From contig JAKOYD010000013.1 of the NCBI GenBank assembly GCA_029780695.1, positions 1 through 64,000 on the forward strand: a stretch of 64,000 bases of DNA. Reading direction: 5' to 3'. The notes below the pieces were generated by a model. That model saw only the letters and a list, made by a program, of their open reading frames with translations, made no database searches and was not told where the DNA came from. Position numbers and translations under genes: made by a program. Below, piece after piece: positions 40,292 to 49,214 of the stretch; within the stretch, counting starts at the first letter, position 1; every line of letters begins with the position of its first letter. This stretch comes from Pseudomonadota bacterium. GTDB taxonomy: Bacteria > Pseudomonadota > Gammaproteobacteria > Burkholderiales > Burkholderiaceae_C.

Positions 40292-42346
40292 ATGCCATCC
40301 TCCGCTGACGACGCCGACGTGCTGGCGCGCTATCCCCTGCTGGACCGCGACGCCAGCATCCTCGATTTCAATCACCGCGTGCTGCACTGGGCCGAACGGC
40401 CCGACGTGCCGCTGCTGGAGCGCCTGCGCTACCTGTGCATCGTCTCGTCCAACCTGGACGAATTTTTCGAGGTGCGCGCCGAGCCGCACCTGGCCGCCTG
40501 GCGCGCCGGCACCGATGCCAGCGGCGGCATGCGCCAGCTGATGGCGGCGGCGCACGCGCTGGTCGAGCGGCAATACGGCATCTACAACGACGTGCTGCTG
40601 CCGGCGATGGCCGCCGAGCGGATGCGCATCGTTTCGCACGTCGACCGCAGCGAGGCGCAGCGCAAATGGGTGCGCGAATACTTCCTGCGCGAGGTCAAGC
40701 CGCTGCTGGTGCCGGTGGCGCTGGACCCGGCGCACCCGTTTCCGCAGGTGGCCAACAAGTCACTCAATTTCATCGTGCAGCTCAAGGGCAAGGACGCCTT
40801 TGGTCGCAGCAACGAAATCGCCATCGTCAAGGTGCCGCGCGTGCTGCCGCGCGTGCTGCGCCTGCCCGAGCGCGTGAGCGGCGGCGAGGCGCTGTTTGCC
40901 ATGCTGTCCAGCGTGGTGCGCGCGCATCTGGCGGACCTGTTTCCGGGGCGCGAGGTGGGCGACTTCTCGCACTTTCGCGTCACGCGCGATTCCGACCTGT
41001 CGGTGGATGAGCAGGAAGTCAAGAACCTGCGCACCGCGCTGCGGCAGGAACTGCATCAGCGCCACTATGGCGAGGCGGTGCGGCTGGAAGTGTCGTCCGC
41101 CTGCTCCGAAGGGCTGGCCGCGTTGTTGCTGCGCCAGTTCAAGTTGCCGGCCGAGGCCTTGTTCAAGGTGCAGGGGCCGGTGAATCTGGTGCGGTTGCAG
41201 CAACTGATTTCGCTGGTCGATGCGCCGAAGCTGCTTTTCGAGCCGTACAGCGCCAGCTACCCGGTGCAGTTGACGCGCGGCGAATCGGTGATGGAGCGCA
41301 TGCGGCAGGGCGACGTGCTGATCCACCAGCCGTTCGAGAGTTTCGACGGGGTGATCGACTTCTTGCGCGAGGCGGTGCACGACCCCCAGGTGCTGGCCAT
41401 CAAGCAGACGGTGTACCGCACCGGCAACGACAGCCGCATGATGGACTTGCTGATCGACGCCCAGCGGCGCGGCAAGGAAGTGACCGTGGTGGTCGAGCTG
41501 AAGGCGCGCTTCGACGAAGAGGCCAACATCAACTGGGCCGAGCGGCTGGAGCGCGCCGGCGCGCAGGTGGTCTACGGTGTGGTGGGCCTGAAAACGCACG
41601 CCAAGATGCTGCTGGTGACGCGGCGCGAAGGGCGCCAGCTGCGGCGCTACGGGCACCTCTCGACCGGCAACTACAACCCGCGCACGGCGGCGTTGTACAC
41701 CGACCTGAGCATGCTGACCGCGGACGCGCGCCTGACGTCCGACATGGATCAGCTCTTTGTGCACCTGGCCAGCCACAGCCGCCTGCCGCGCATGCAGCGC
41801 ATGCTGCTGGCGCCATTTACCCTGCATAAGCAGATGCTGGCGCGCATCGACGCCGTGGCGCAGGCCGCGCGCAAGGGGCGCGGCGGGCGCATCGTGGCCA
41901 AGATGAACGCGCTGACCGACGAGGCGCTGATCACGGCGCTGCTGCGCGCGGGTGACGCCGGCGCGCAAATCGACCTGATCGTGCGCGGCGCCTGCATACT
42001 GCCCGCGCCGCTGACGCGCAATATCCGGGTGCGCAGCATCATCGGCCGCTTTCTGGAGCATTCGCGCGTTTTTTACTTTCGCGCCGGCGCCGACGAGCAG
42101 CTGTGGCTGTCGTCGGCCGACTGGATGAACCGCAACATGCTGCGCCGCGTCGAAACCGCCTGGCAGGTGACCGACCCGGCCCTGCGCCAGCGCGTGATCG
42201 ACGAATGCCTGACGGCCTATCTGCATGACGGGCGCGATGCGTGGCGGATGGGCGAGGGCGGCCGCTACGACAGCGTGGTGCCACCGGGGGGTCAGTCCGG
42301 CCCCGGCGCGCAGAACGCGCTGATGGCGCGCTACCGCGCGGCTTGA
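40292..42346 (+). CDS. ppk1: Polyphosphate kinase 1
   Basis: 684 residues, the expected length. All four parts are present: N-terminal helical domain (RLRYLCIVSSNLDEFFEVRA), head domain, and two PLD-like catalytic domains. VGLKTHAKMLLVTRREG carries the autophosphorylated His and IIGRFLEHSRVFYF the second conserved His; STGNYN follows the first. It polymerises ATP gamma-phosphate into polyphosphate at the membrane. Same strand and close to the lipid genes and sixA, consistent with phosphate control. Confidence 0.96.
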   Translation: MPSSADDADVLARYPLLDRDASILDFNHRVLHWAERPDVPLLERLRYLCIVSSNLDEFFEVRAEPHLAAWRAGTDASGGMRQLMAAAHALVERQYGIYNDVLLPAMAAERMRIVSHVDRSEAQRKWVREYFLREVKPLLVPVALDPAHPFPQVANKSLNFIVQLKGKDAFGRSNEIAIVKVPRVLPRVLRLPERVSGGEALFAMLSSVVRAHLADLFPGREVGDFSHFRVTRDSDLSVDEQEVKNLRTALRQELHQRHYGEAVRLEVSSACSEGLAALLLRQFKLPAEALFKVQGPVNLVRLQQLISLVDAPKLLFEPYSASYPVQLTRGESVMERMRQGDVLIHQPFESFDGVIDFLREAVHDPQVLAIKQTVYRTGNDSRMMDLLIDAQRRGKEVTVVVELKARFDEEANINWAERLERAGAQVVYGVVGLKTHAKMLLVTRREGRQLRRYGHLSTGNYNPRTAALYTDLSMLTADARLTSDMDQLFVHLASHSRLPRMQRMLLAPFTLHKQMLARIDAVAQAARKGRGGRIVAKMNALTDEALITALLRAGDAGAQIDLIVRGACILPAPLTRNIRVRSIIGRFLEHSRVFYFRAGADEQLWLSSADWMNRNMLRRVETAWQVTDPALRQRVIDECLTAYLHDGRDAWRMGEGGRYDSVVPPGGQSGPGAQNALMARYRAA

Positions 42347-42370
42347 TTCAACCTGGAAAAGGCAACAGCA

Positions 42371-42832
42371 ATGGACTTGATTCTGTGGCGCCACGCCGAG
42401 GCGCAAGACCCCGAAGGCGACATGATCGACCTGGAGCGCGCGCTGACTCGCCGCGGCGACCGGCAGGCATCGCGCATGGCCGCCTGGCTGGACCGCCAGT
42501 TGCCCGAGGGCACGCGCATCCTGGTCAGTCCGGCCGTGCGCACCGAGCAGACGGCGCGCGCACTGGGCCGCAAATACCGGCTGCACGACGAGCTGCGGCC
42601 CGGCGCCAACCCCGACCAATTGCTGCTGCTGGCCGGCTGGCCACTGGCCCGGGCGCCGGTGCTCATCGTCGGCCACCAGCCCACGCTGGGCCAAACCATT
42701 TCGCGCTTGCTGGGCATGGCCGATGCCGAGTGCTCGATGAAGAAGGGATCGGTCTGGTGGCTGCGCAACCGCGAGCGAGAAGGCCAGTCGCAAGTCACCG
42801 TGGTCACGGTGCAGACCGCGGAACTGCTCTGA
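42371..42832 (+). CDS. sixA: Phosphohistidine phosphatase SixA
   Basis: 153 residues. The histidine-phosphatase motif LILWRHAEAQDPEGD, SPAVRTEQTARALG and VGHQPTLGQTISRLLG mark the small SixA form without a lid. It removes phosphate from His of ArcB-like or PTS proteins; in Burkholderiales it commonly follows ppk, as here (24 bp). The linkage suggests phospho-His turnover in the phosphate/polyphosphate system, but no substrate is shown. Confidence 0.92.
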   Translation: MDLILWRHAEAQDPEGDMIDLERALTRRGDRQASRMAAWLDRQLPEGTRILVSPAVRTEQTARALGRKYRLHDELRPGANPDQLLLLAGWPLARAPVLIVGHQPTLGQTISRLLGMADAECSMKKGSVWWLRNREREGQSQVTVVTVQTAELL

Positions 42833-42948
42833 CAAGCGCGGGCGGAGCGCCACACGGGCAAGCCGCGCACCGCCGGGTCGCGCCGGCTCAAAAAACCGGT
42901 CTCCAGCGCGTAACATGGCGGGCAATTACATCTCAAGGAGTTGTCCGC

Positions 42949-43599
42949 ATGCGTCCGCACCCCCTGGTTTCGCGTCCCACCGCCGCCGCGCTGGCGGCCG
43001 CTTTGCTGGTTAGTGCCTGCGCCACGGTCGACCTGGGGCCGCGTTACGACCCGCCACCGATCCGCGTGCCGCAAGCGCTGCCGTCCGCGCCAGCGCCCGT
43101 GCCGGGTGGGGTGCAGCCGCAGGCCATACCGCCGTCCTTGCCGGTGCCACAGCCCTTGCCGCCGGTGGGCCAAAGCGTGCCGGTGCCGCCGCCACCCGTT
43201 TCTGCGCCCGTGCCGGCGGCGGTGGACTCCAAGGCGCACCTGGTCACCTTCACCACCCGCTTGGACGGCGGCAGCGTGGTGCCGCCCAGCCGCAGCGGCG
43301 GTACGGCGCAACTCGACGCGCTGTACGACTCCAACACCTACACGCTGCGCTGGAAGACCAGCTGGTCGGGCCTGTCCAGCGCCATCACCGGCGTGCAATT
43401 CCACGGCCCCGCCGAATACGGGCAGAACGCTCCGGCCGTCATGGTTTGGCCCGGCCCCTTCGGCCCCACCTACGAAGGCCGCGCCACGCTGACGGCCAAC
43501 CAGGCGGTGGACCTGATCGACGGGCGCTGGTACGTGACCGTCTACACCACCCTCCATCCGGCCGGCGAGCTGCGCGGGCAGTTGCGCGTGGTGCGCTAA
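42949..43599 (+). CDS. CHRD-domain lipoprotein, long form
   Basis: 216 residues; AAGGAG is 9 nt upstream. Lipobox LLVSAC, then about 75 residues of proline-rich linker (PSAPAPVPGGVQP, PPPPVSAPVPAA) and a CHRD domain (VTFTTRLDGGSVVPPS, AITGVQFHGPAEYGQNAP, GRWYVTVYTTLHPAGELRGQL). CHRD domains occur in chordin-like and surface proteins of unknown role. The long linker suggests it spans part of the envelope. A second, linker-less paralogue follows 88 bp later. Confidence 0.85.
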   Translation: MRPHPLVSRPTAAALAAALLVSACATVDLGPRYDPPPIRVPQALPSAPAPVPGGVQPQAIPPSLPVPQPLPPVGQSVPVPPPPVSAPVPAAVDSKAHLVTFTTRLDGGSVVPPSRSGGTAQLDALYDSNTYTLRWKTSWSGLSSAITGVQFHGPAEYGQNAPAVMVWPGPFGPTYEGRATLTANQAVDLIDGRWYVTVYTTLHPAGELRGQLRVVR

Positions 43600-43687
43600 C
43601 GGCCACGCGCGGGTAAGCGTCTGCGCCAACCCGTATCAAGGCGCAAGTCTGCTTAAAAAGCAGTGTGGGCGGTGTAAGGTGGGCGCC

Positions 43688-44203
43688 ATGCATACCATGC
43701 CTGCTTGCGTGTTTTCGCGTGTCGTCTTGCATGCCGTGCTGGGCGCGGCAGTGCTGGCAGGGCTGACCGCGTGCGTCAGGGCGCCTGTGCAGACGGCGCC
43801 GCCCGCTCGGTCGGCGACCCCCGCGGCGCAGCGACTGCCCGAACTGGCCGCCTTCAGCGCCCGGTTGAGCGGCGCCGCCGCCGTGCCCGCCAGCGACAGC
43901 GCGGCCAGTGGCGAACTGGTGGCGGTGTTTAACCGCCACACCGGTCTGTTGCAGTGGAAGCTGAATTTCAGCGCACTCAGCGGCCCCGTCACGGGCGGGT
44001 ACTTTCACAGCCCGGGCATGAGTGGCGAAGTGGCACCGCGCGCGATCATGCTCGGCCGCACCCTCGTCAGCCCGGCCGAGGGCCGCGCCATGCTCACGCC
44101 CAAGCAACGCGCCGACCTGCTGGCCGGCCAGTGGTACGTCAACCTGATCACGGCGCGCTACCCCAGCGGTGAGCTGCGCGGGCAGTTGATCGAGCAACAT
44201 TGA
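43688..44203 (+). CDS. CHRD-domain lipoprotein, short form
   Basis: 171 residues. Lipobox LAGLTAC, a short Pro/Ala stretch and one CHRD domain (FSARLSGAAAVPASDSAASG, TGGYFHSPGMSGEVAP, GQWYVNLITARYPSGELRGQL). It is a tandem paralogue of the preceding gene with a shorter linker, so the two may have diverged to reach different depths of the envelope. Function unknown. Confidence 0.85.
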   Translation: MHTMPACVFSRVVLHAVLGAAVLAGLTACVRAPVQTAPPARSATPAAQRLPELAAFSARLSGAAAVPASDSAASGELVAVFNRHTGLLQWKLNFSALSGPVTGGYFHSPGMSGEVAPRAIMLGRTLVSPAEGRAMLTPKQRADLLAGQWYVNLITARYPSGELRGQLIEQH

Positions 44204-44440
44204 CTGCGCCGTGGGCGCGCCAAGCCTTTCGCGCGTGCCGGCATGGGGGCCAGGGCGATGGGCTGCGCAACGCCTGCCCGCGGGGCCAACACCTGTGCCA
44301 GCGCGCGAAAGCCGCGTGCCGGCGCGGGCACCCGTGCCGCCGCCATGCGGCGCTTCATCGGCGCAAAGTCAGGGCATTTCGCCAGGGCGGCGGCGCCGCT
44401 TCAAGTGCTGGGCGAAAATCGCGCTTTCCAACGCGCCCGC

Positions 44441-46855
44441 ATGAACGCTCCGCTCGACGTCTCCTTCTTCCCGCGCGCTGCCAAGCCGCTCGCCAGCTAC
44501 AAGCCGTACTGGGCCAAGCGCTTCGGCACCGCGCCTTATCTGCCCATGAGCCGGGCCGAGATGGACGCGCTCGGCTGGGATTCGTGCGACGTGATTTTGG
44601 TCACGGGCGATGCCTACGTCGACCATCCCAGCTTCGGCATGGCCGTAATCGGCCGCGTGCTGGAAGCACAGGGCTTTCGCGTCGGCATCATCGCCCAGCC
44701 CGACTGGCACAGCGCCGACGCCTTCAAGGCGCTGGGCAAGCCCAACCTGTTCTGGGGCGTGACGGCGGGCAACATGGATTCGATGATCAACCGCTATACG
44801 GCTGATCGCAAGATTCGCAGCGACGACGCCTACACGCCCGGCGACGTCGGCGGCAAGCGACCCGACCGTGCCGCGATCGTTTACAGCCAGCGCTGCCGCG
44901 AGGCGTTCAAGGATGTACCCATCGTGCTGGGCGGCATCGAAGGCAGCCTGCGCCGCATCGGCCACTACGATTACTGGAGCGACAAGGTGCGCCGCTCCAT
45001 CGTGGTGGACAGCAAGTGCGATTTGCTGCTGTACGGCAACGCCGAACGCGCGCTGGTGGAAGTGGCGCACCGGCTGGCGCGGCACGAACCCGTTGAGCAG
45101 ATCACCGACGTGCGCGGCACCGCGTTCGTGATGCGAGCGTCGCCCGACGGCTGGTTCGAGATCGACTCGACCGAGGTCGATCAGCCCGGGCGCATCGAGG
45201 CGCACATCAATCCCTACCAGACGACCAGCGAGCAGGCGGCGGGGCAGGGCGCATCGTGTGATGCGGCAGATGCTTCTAATTTGATAGCTTCTGGCGCTCA
45301 CCCAGAAAGCGCTGGAGGCCAATTTGGCTTGAAGCCCGGCGAGCAGGCGCTGCACTTCGTGCCCAACCCCGCGCTGCGCGGCAAGGCGCCGCCGCGCGAC
45401 AAGACGGTGATCCGCCTGCCGAGCTACGAGCAGGTCAAGCGCGATGCCGTCCTTTACGCCCACGCCAACCGCGTGCTGCACCTGGAGACCAACCCCGGCA
45501 ACGCCCGCGCGCTGGTGCAGGCGCATGGCGAAGGCACTACGGCCAGAGACGTGTGGCTCAACCCGCCGCCGATTCCGCTGACCACGGCCGAGATGGACCA
45601 CATCTTCGACCTGCCCTACGCCCGCAGCCCGCACCCACGCTACGCCGACGCGCGCGGCCGCCACGACGGCGAAACCAAGATCCCCGCGTGGGAGATGATC
45701 CGTTTCAGCGTGAACATCATGCGTGGCTGCTTCGGCGGCTGCACCTTTTGCAGCATCACCGAGCACGAAGGCCGCATCATCCAGAGCCGCAGCGAGAAAT
45801 CCATCCTGCGCGAGGTGGAAGAGATGCGCGACAAGGTGCAGGGCTTCACCGGCGTCGTCAGCGACTTAGGCGGCCCCACCGCCAACATGTACCGCCTGGG
45901 CTGCAAGACGCCCGAGATTGAGGCCGCCTGTCGCAAGCCCAGCTGCGTCTATCCGGGCATCTGCCAGAACCTCACCACCGACCACGCGCCGCTCACGCGC
46001 ATCTACCAAAGGGCGCGCGCGCTGCCGGGTGTGAAGAAAGTGCTGATCGGCTCCGGCCTGCGCTACGACCTGGCCGTCAAATCGCCCAGCTACGTGAAAG
46101 AACTGGTTCAGCACCACGTCGGCGGCTACCTGAAGATCGCGCCCGAGCACACCGAGGAAGGGCCGCTGTCGAAAATGATGAAGCCCGGCATCGGCAGCTA
46201 CGACACCTTCAAGCAGCTGTTCGAGAAATTCAGCGCCGAAGCCGGCAAGCAGCAATTCCTGATCCCGTACTTCATCGCCGCGCACCCCGGCACGACGGAT
46301 GAAGACATGCTGAACCTGGCGTTGTGGCTGAAGAAAAACGGCTTCCGCGCCGACCAGGTGCAGGCCTTCTATCCGTCGCCCATGGCCACGGCCACCACGA
46401 TGTACCACACCGGCCTGAACCCGCTGGCCGGCATTCACCGTGACGAGCGCGGCGAGCAGGTCGACACCGTGAAAGGGGAGCGTCGCCGCCGCCTGCACAA
46501 AGCCTTCCTGCGCTACCACGACCCCAACAACTGGCCGCTGCTGCGCGAGGCGCTGAAAAAAATGGGCCGGGGCGAGCTGATCGGCAACGGCAAGCAGCAC
46601 CTTATTCCGACCTGGCAGCCGGTGACGGACGGCACGTATCAAAGTGCGCGGCGCAAGAATTCGACCGGTGCGGTCAGCGCGCCAGCCGCGACGCCGTCAC
46701 TACAAAAAAAGAAGCGACCTGCGCAATTCCAGCCAGCGCGCGGGGCGATTTTGACCCAGCACACCGGTTTGCCGCCGCGCGCCGCAGCCGCGCGTTCGCC
46801 GTCGCCCAGGCAGTCGGCCAAACCCGGCAGCCCGGTCGGCCGCGGCAAGCGCTGA
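44441..46855 (+). CDS. YgiQ-family radical SAM protein with an in-frame repeat insert
   Basis: 804 residues from the ATG at 44441. N-terminal YgiQ domain ([60 protein letters not shown]) and radical SAM core with [16 protein letters not shown] (C-x3-C-x2-C cluster ligands), then [19 protein letters not shown] and a lysine/arginine-rich tail. The reaction is unknown. Residues about 275-300 ([17 protein letters not shown]), just before KPGEQALHF, coincide with a family B repeat and lengthen a linker that is shorter in relatives as I remember them. Confidence 0.9.
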   Translation: MNAPLDVSFFPRAAKPLASYKPYWAKRFGTAPYLPMSRAEMDALGWDSCDVILVTGDAYVDHPSFGMAVIGRVLEAQGFRVGIIAQPDWHSADAFKALGKPNLFWGVTAGNMDSMINRYTADRKIRSDDAYTPGDVGGKRPDRAAIVYSQRCREAFKDVPIVLGGIEGSLRRIGHYDYWSDKVRRSIVVDSKCDLLLYGNAERALVEVAHRLARHEPVEQITDVRGTAFVMRASPDGWFEIDSTEVDQPGRIEAHINPYQTTSEQAAGQGASCDAADASNLIASGAHPESAGGQFGLKPGEQALHFVPNPALRGKAPPRDKTVIRLPSYEQVKRDAVLYAHANRVLHLETNPGNARALVQAHGEGTTARDVWLNPPPIPLTTAEMDHIFDLPYARSPHPRYADARGRHDGETKIPAWEMIRFSVNIMRGCFGGCTFCSITEHEGRIIQSRSEKSILREVEEMRDKVQGFTGVVSDLGGPTANMYRLGCKTPEIEAACRKPSCVYPGICQNLTTDHAPLTRIYQRARALPGVKKVLIGSGLRYDLAVKSPSYVKELVQHHVGGYLKIAPEHTEEGPLSKMMKPGIGSYDTFKQLFEKFSAEAGKQQFLIPYFIAAHPGTTDEDMLNLALWLKKNGFRADQVQAFYPSPMATATTMYHTGLNPLAGIHRDERGEQVDTVKGERRRRLHKAFLRYHDPNNWPLLREALKKMGRGELIGNGKQHLIPTWQPVTDGTYQSARRKNSTGAVSAPAATPSLQKKKRPAQFQPARGAILTQHTGLPPRAAAARSPSPRQSAKPGSPVGRGKR
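45275..45333 (+). repeat. Family B repeat inside the ygiQ gene
   Basis: TTTGATAGCTTCTGGCGCT, CAGAAAGCGCTGGAGGCC, AATTTGGCTTGAAG: one of the best copies in the window. It keeps the reading frame open and lies between the N-terminal domain and the KPGEQALHF segment. Confidence 0.85.
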
Positions 46856-46945
46856 GTGTTGACCGCGTCAGAGTGAAAACCCGCAGGGGTCGCGTCGGGC
46901 GGCGCTGATACGCTCCACGCCCAACGCTCCACGCCGAACCCGCCC

Positions 46946-48628
46946 ATGGCCCTGCATGACCTCGACATCGCCCGCCGCGTCACGCCGCGCCGCATCACCG
47001 ATCTGGCGCGCGAGCGCTTGGGCATCGCCGACGAACACCTGGTGCCCTACGGCCACCACAAGGCCAAGATCGCGCTGCCGTATGTGCAATCGCTGGCCGA
47101 CCGGCCGGACGGCAAGCTGATCCTGGTCACCGCCACCAGCCCCACGCCGGCGGGCGAAGGGAAGACGACGACCTCGATTGGCCTGGCCGATGGCATGAAC
47201 CGGCTCGGCCACCAGGCGGTGCTGGCGCTGCGCGAGCCGTCCATTGGCCCGGTGTTCGGCATGAAGGGCGGCGCCACCGGCGGCGGCCAGGCGCAGGTGG
47301 TGCCGATGGAGGACATCAACCTGCACTTCACCGGCGACTTTCACGCCATCGCGCTGGCGCACAACCTGCTGGCGGCCATGATCGACAACCACGTGCACCA
47401 CGGCAATGCGCTGGGCATCGACGTGCGGCGTGTGTTCTGGCGCCGCGTGATGGACATGAACGACCGCGCGCTGCGCCACATCGCCATGGGCCTGGGCGGG
47501 CCGCGCAACGGCTACCCGCGCGAAGGCGGTTTCGACATCGTGGCCGCGTCGGAGGTGATGGCGATCTTTTGCCTGGCCACCTCGCTGGCCGATTTGAAGG
47601 CGCGGCTCGGGCGCATCGTGGTCGCCGAAACGCGCGACCGGCGCCCCGTGACTGCTGCGGATTTGAAAGCGCACGGCGCCATGGCGGTGCTGCTGAAAGA
47701 CGCGCTGGCACCCAACCTGGTGCAGACGCTGGAGCACAACCCGGCGCTGCTGCACGGCGGCCCGTTCGGCAACATCGCGCACGGCTGCAATTCGCTGATC
47801 GCGACGCACGCAGCGCTCAAGCTGGGCGACTACGCCATCACCGAAGCCGGTTTTGGCGCCGACCTGGGCGCTGAGAAATTCATCGACATCAAGTGCCGCC
47901 TGTCGGGCCTGGCGCCCAGCGCTGCGGTGGTCGTGACCACGGTGCGCGCGCTCAAGATGCACGGCGGTGTGCCCAAGGACGCGCTGGCGCCCGAGAACCT
48001 GCCCGCGCTGGAGGCGGGACTGGCCAACCTCGACCGCCACCTGCACAACTTGCGAGAAGGCTTGGGCCTGCCGTGCGTGGTGGCCATCAACCATTTCGTG
48101 ACCGACACCGCCGCCGAAATCGGCCTGTTGCAAAGCCACGTGGCCGAGCGCGGCGCGCCCTGCGCCGTGTCGCGCCACTGGGCCGAGGGCGGCGCGGGCG
48201 CGACCGATCTGGCGCGCGCAGTGGTGGCTGTGGCCGAACAGGCGCCTACGACAGCGCCGCGCTTCACCTATGCCGACACCGACACCCTGTGGGACAAGCT
48301 GACCAAGCTCGCCACCACCGTGTACGGCGCCGGCCGGGTCACCGCCAGCCCCGAGGCCGAAGCCCGCATCGCGCAGCTGCAGGCACAGGGCTGGGGCCAG
48401 CTGCCGGTGTGCGTGGCCAAGACGCAGTACAGCTTCTCCACCGACCCCAAGCTGCTCGGTGCACCGAGCGGCCACACGCTGCACGTGCGCGAAGTGCGGC
48501 TGTCGGCCGGCGCCGGTTTCGTGGTGATGGTGTGCGGCGACGTCATGACCATGCCGGGGCTGCCGGCGCGCCCGGGCGCCGAAACCATCGACCTGGACGA
48601 CGCGGGGCAGGTGACCGGACTGTTTTGA
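46946..48628 (+). CDS. fhs: Formate--tetrahydrofolate ligase
   Basis: 560 residues, full FTHFS length. [20 protein letters not shown] is the ATP-binding P-loop, [19 protein letters not shown] and [20 protein letters not shown] and [18 protein letters not shown] are conserved blocks. It makes 10-formyl-THF from formate and ATP, feeding one-carbon metabolism in the cytosol. Single gene. Confidence 0.97.
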   Translation: MALHDLDIARRVTPRRITDLARERLGIADEHLVPYGHHKAKIALPYVQSLADRPDGKLILVTATSPTPAGEGKTTTSIGLADGMNRLGHQAVLALREPSIGPVFGMKGGATGGGQAQVVPMEDINLHFTGDFHAIALAHNLLAAMIDNHVHHGNALGIDVRRVFWRRVMDMNDRALRHIAMGLGGPRNGYPREGGFDIVAASEVMAIFCLATSLADLKARLGRIVVAETRDRRPVTAADLKAHGAMAVLLKDALAPNLVQTLEHNPALLHGGPFGNIAHGCNSLIATHAALKLGDYAITEAGFGADLGAEKFIDIKCRLSGLAPSAAVVVTTVRALKMHGGVPKDALAPENLPALEAGLANLDRHLHNLREGLGLPCVVAINHFVTDTAAEIGLLQSHVAERGAPCAVSRHWAEGGAGATDLARAVVAVAEQAPTTAPRFTYADTDTLWDKLTKLATTVYGAGRVTASPEAEARIAQLQAQGWGQLPVCVAKTQYSFSTDPKLLGAPSGHTLHVREVRLSAGAGFVVMVCGDVMTMPGLPARPGAETIDLDDAGQVTGLF

Positions 48629-48649
48629 CCGCGCACGCCATTTTTCAGA

Positions 48650-48715
48650 TCAAATCGGGCGCGAGTCGTGGTGAATCCAGCGCGTGAAGCTATTTATTTG
48701 CTAGCAAACTCGGTG
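48650..48715. repeat. Family B-like element after fhs
   Basis: GATCAAATCGGGCGCGAGTC, TCCAGCGCGTGAAGCTATTTA: a degenerate family B copy in the gap between convergent fhs and the rhodanese gene. Confidence 0.5.
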
Positions 48716-48758
48716 CGCCTTCGGGCGGGCGCAAGCACCCGCCCTGCGTCCAGCTTGG

Positions 48759-49163
48759 CTACGGTTTCACCATCGGCCAACCCCGCCTGGCCCACTCGCT
48801 CATGCCGCCGTGCACGTAGCGCAGGTTGCTCCAGCCGGCGTCTTTCAGCGCTTGGTGCGCGCGGCGCGAGCGGTTTTGCGTGTTGCAGATCAGCAGCACG
48901 GGCTGGTTGCGCGGGATTTCAGCAGCGCGGCGGCTGAGCTGCGACAGCGGCAGCAGGCGCGCGCCAGCGGCGACACCCGTGGCGTGTTCATCCGGTTCGC
49001 GCAGGTCGATCAACACCGCCGCGCCCGACTCGTGCAGGCGCCGCGCTTCGTCCAGCGTGGTGCTGCCTTCGGGCGGCAGACCTTGCGCCCACGCGTGGCC
49101 AAGCTGAGCGAGCGCGCTGGCGGTCAACAGCGCGGCGGCCACGCGGCGGGTGATTATTGGCAT
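48759..49163 (-). CDS. Exported rhodanese-like protein
   Basis: 134 residues from the ATG at 49163. A Sec signal (VAAALLTASALAQLGHAWA) is followed by a single rhodanese domain (EARRLHESGAAVLIDLREPD, VLLICNTQNRSRRAHQAL) with the Cys in the active loop. It is a periplasmic sulfurtransferase-like protein of unknown partner. A family B element lies directly upstream of the start. Confidence 0.88.
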   Translation of the reverse strand: MPIITRRVAAALLTASALAQLGHAWAQGLPPEGSTTLDEARRLHESGAAVLIDLREPDEHATGVAAGARLLPLSQLSRRAAEIPRNQPVLLICNTQNRSRRAHQALKDAGWSNLRYVHGGMSEWARRGWPMVKP

Positions 49164-49165
49164 TT

Positions 49166-49214
49166 TCAGGCTCCAGCGCTTTCGCATCAAGCGCGAGCAG
49201 CTATCAAAATCATA
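49166..49214. repeat. Family B repeat between rhodanese and EF-G-like genes
   Basis: AGGCTCCAGCGCTTTCGC, TCAAGCGCGAGCAGCTATC. Fills the 51-bp gap up to the stop of the EF-G-like gene. Confidence 0.8.

Noticed and set aside
44204-44440. Upstream extension of the ygiQ frame to 44243
   Set aside because: The extra 66 residues are Ala/Arg/Gly-rich with no similarity; YgiQ proteins begin shortly before the [16 protein letters not shown] block, as from 44441.
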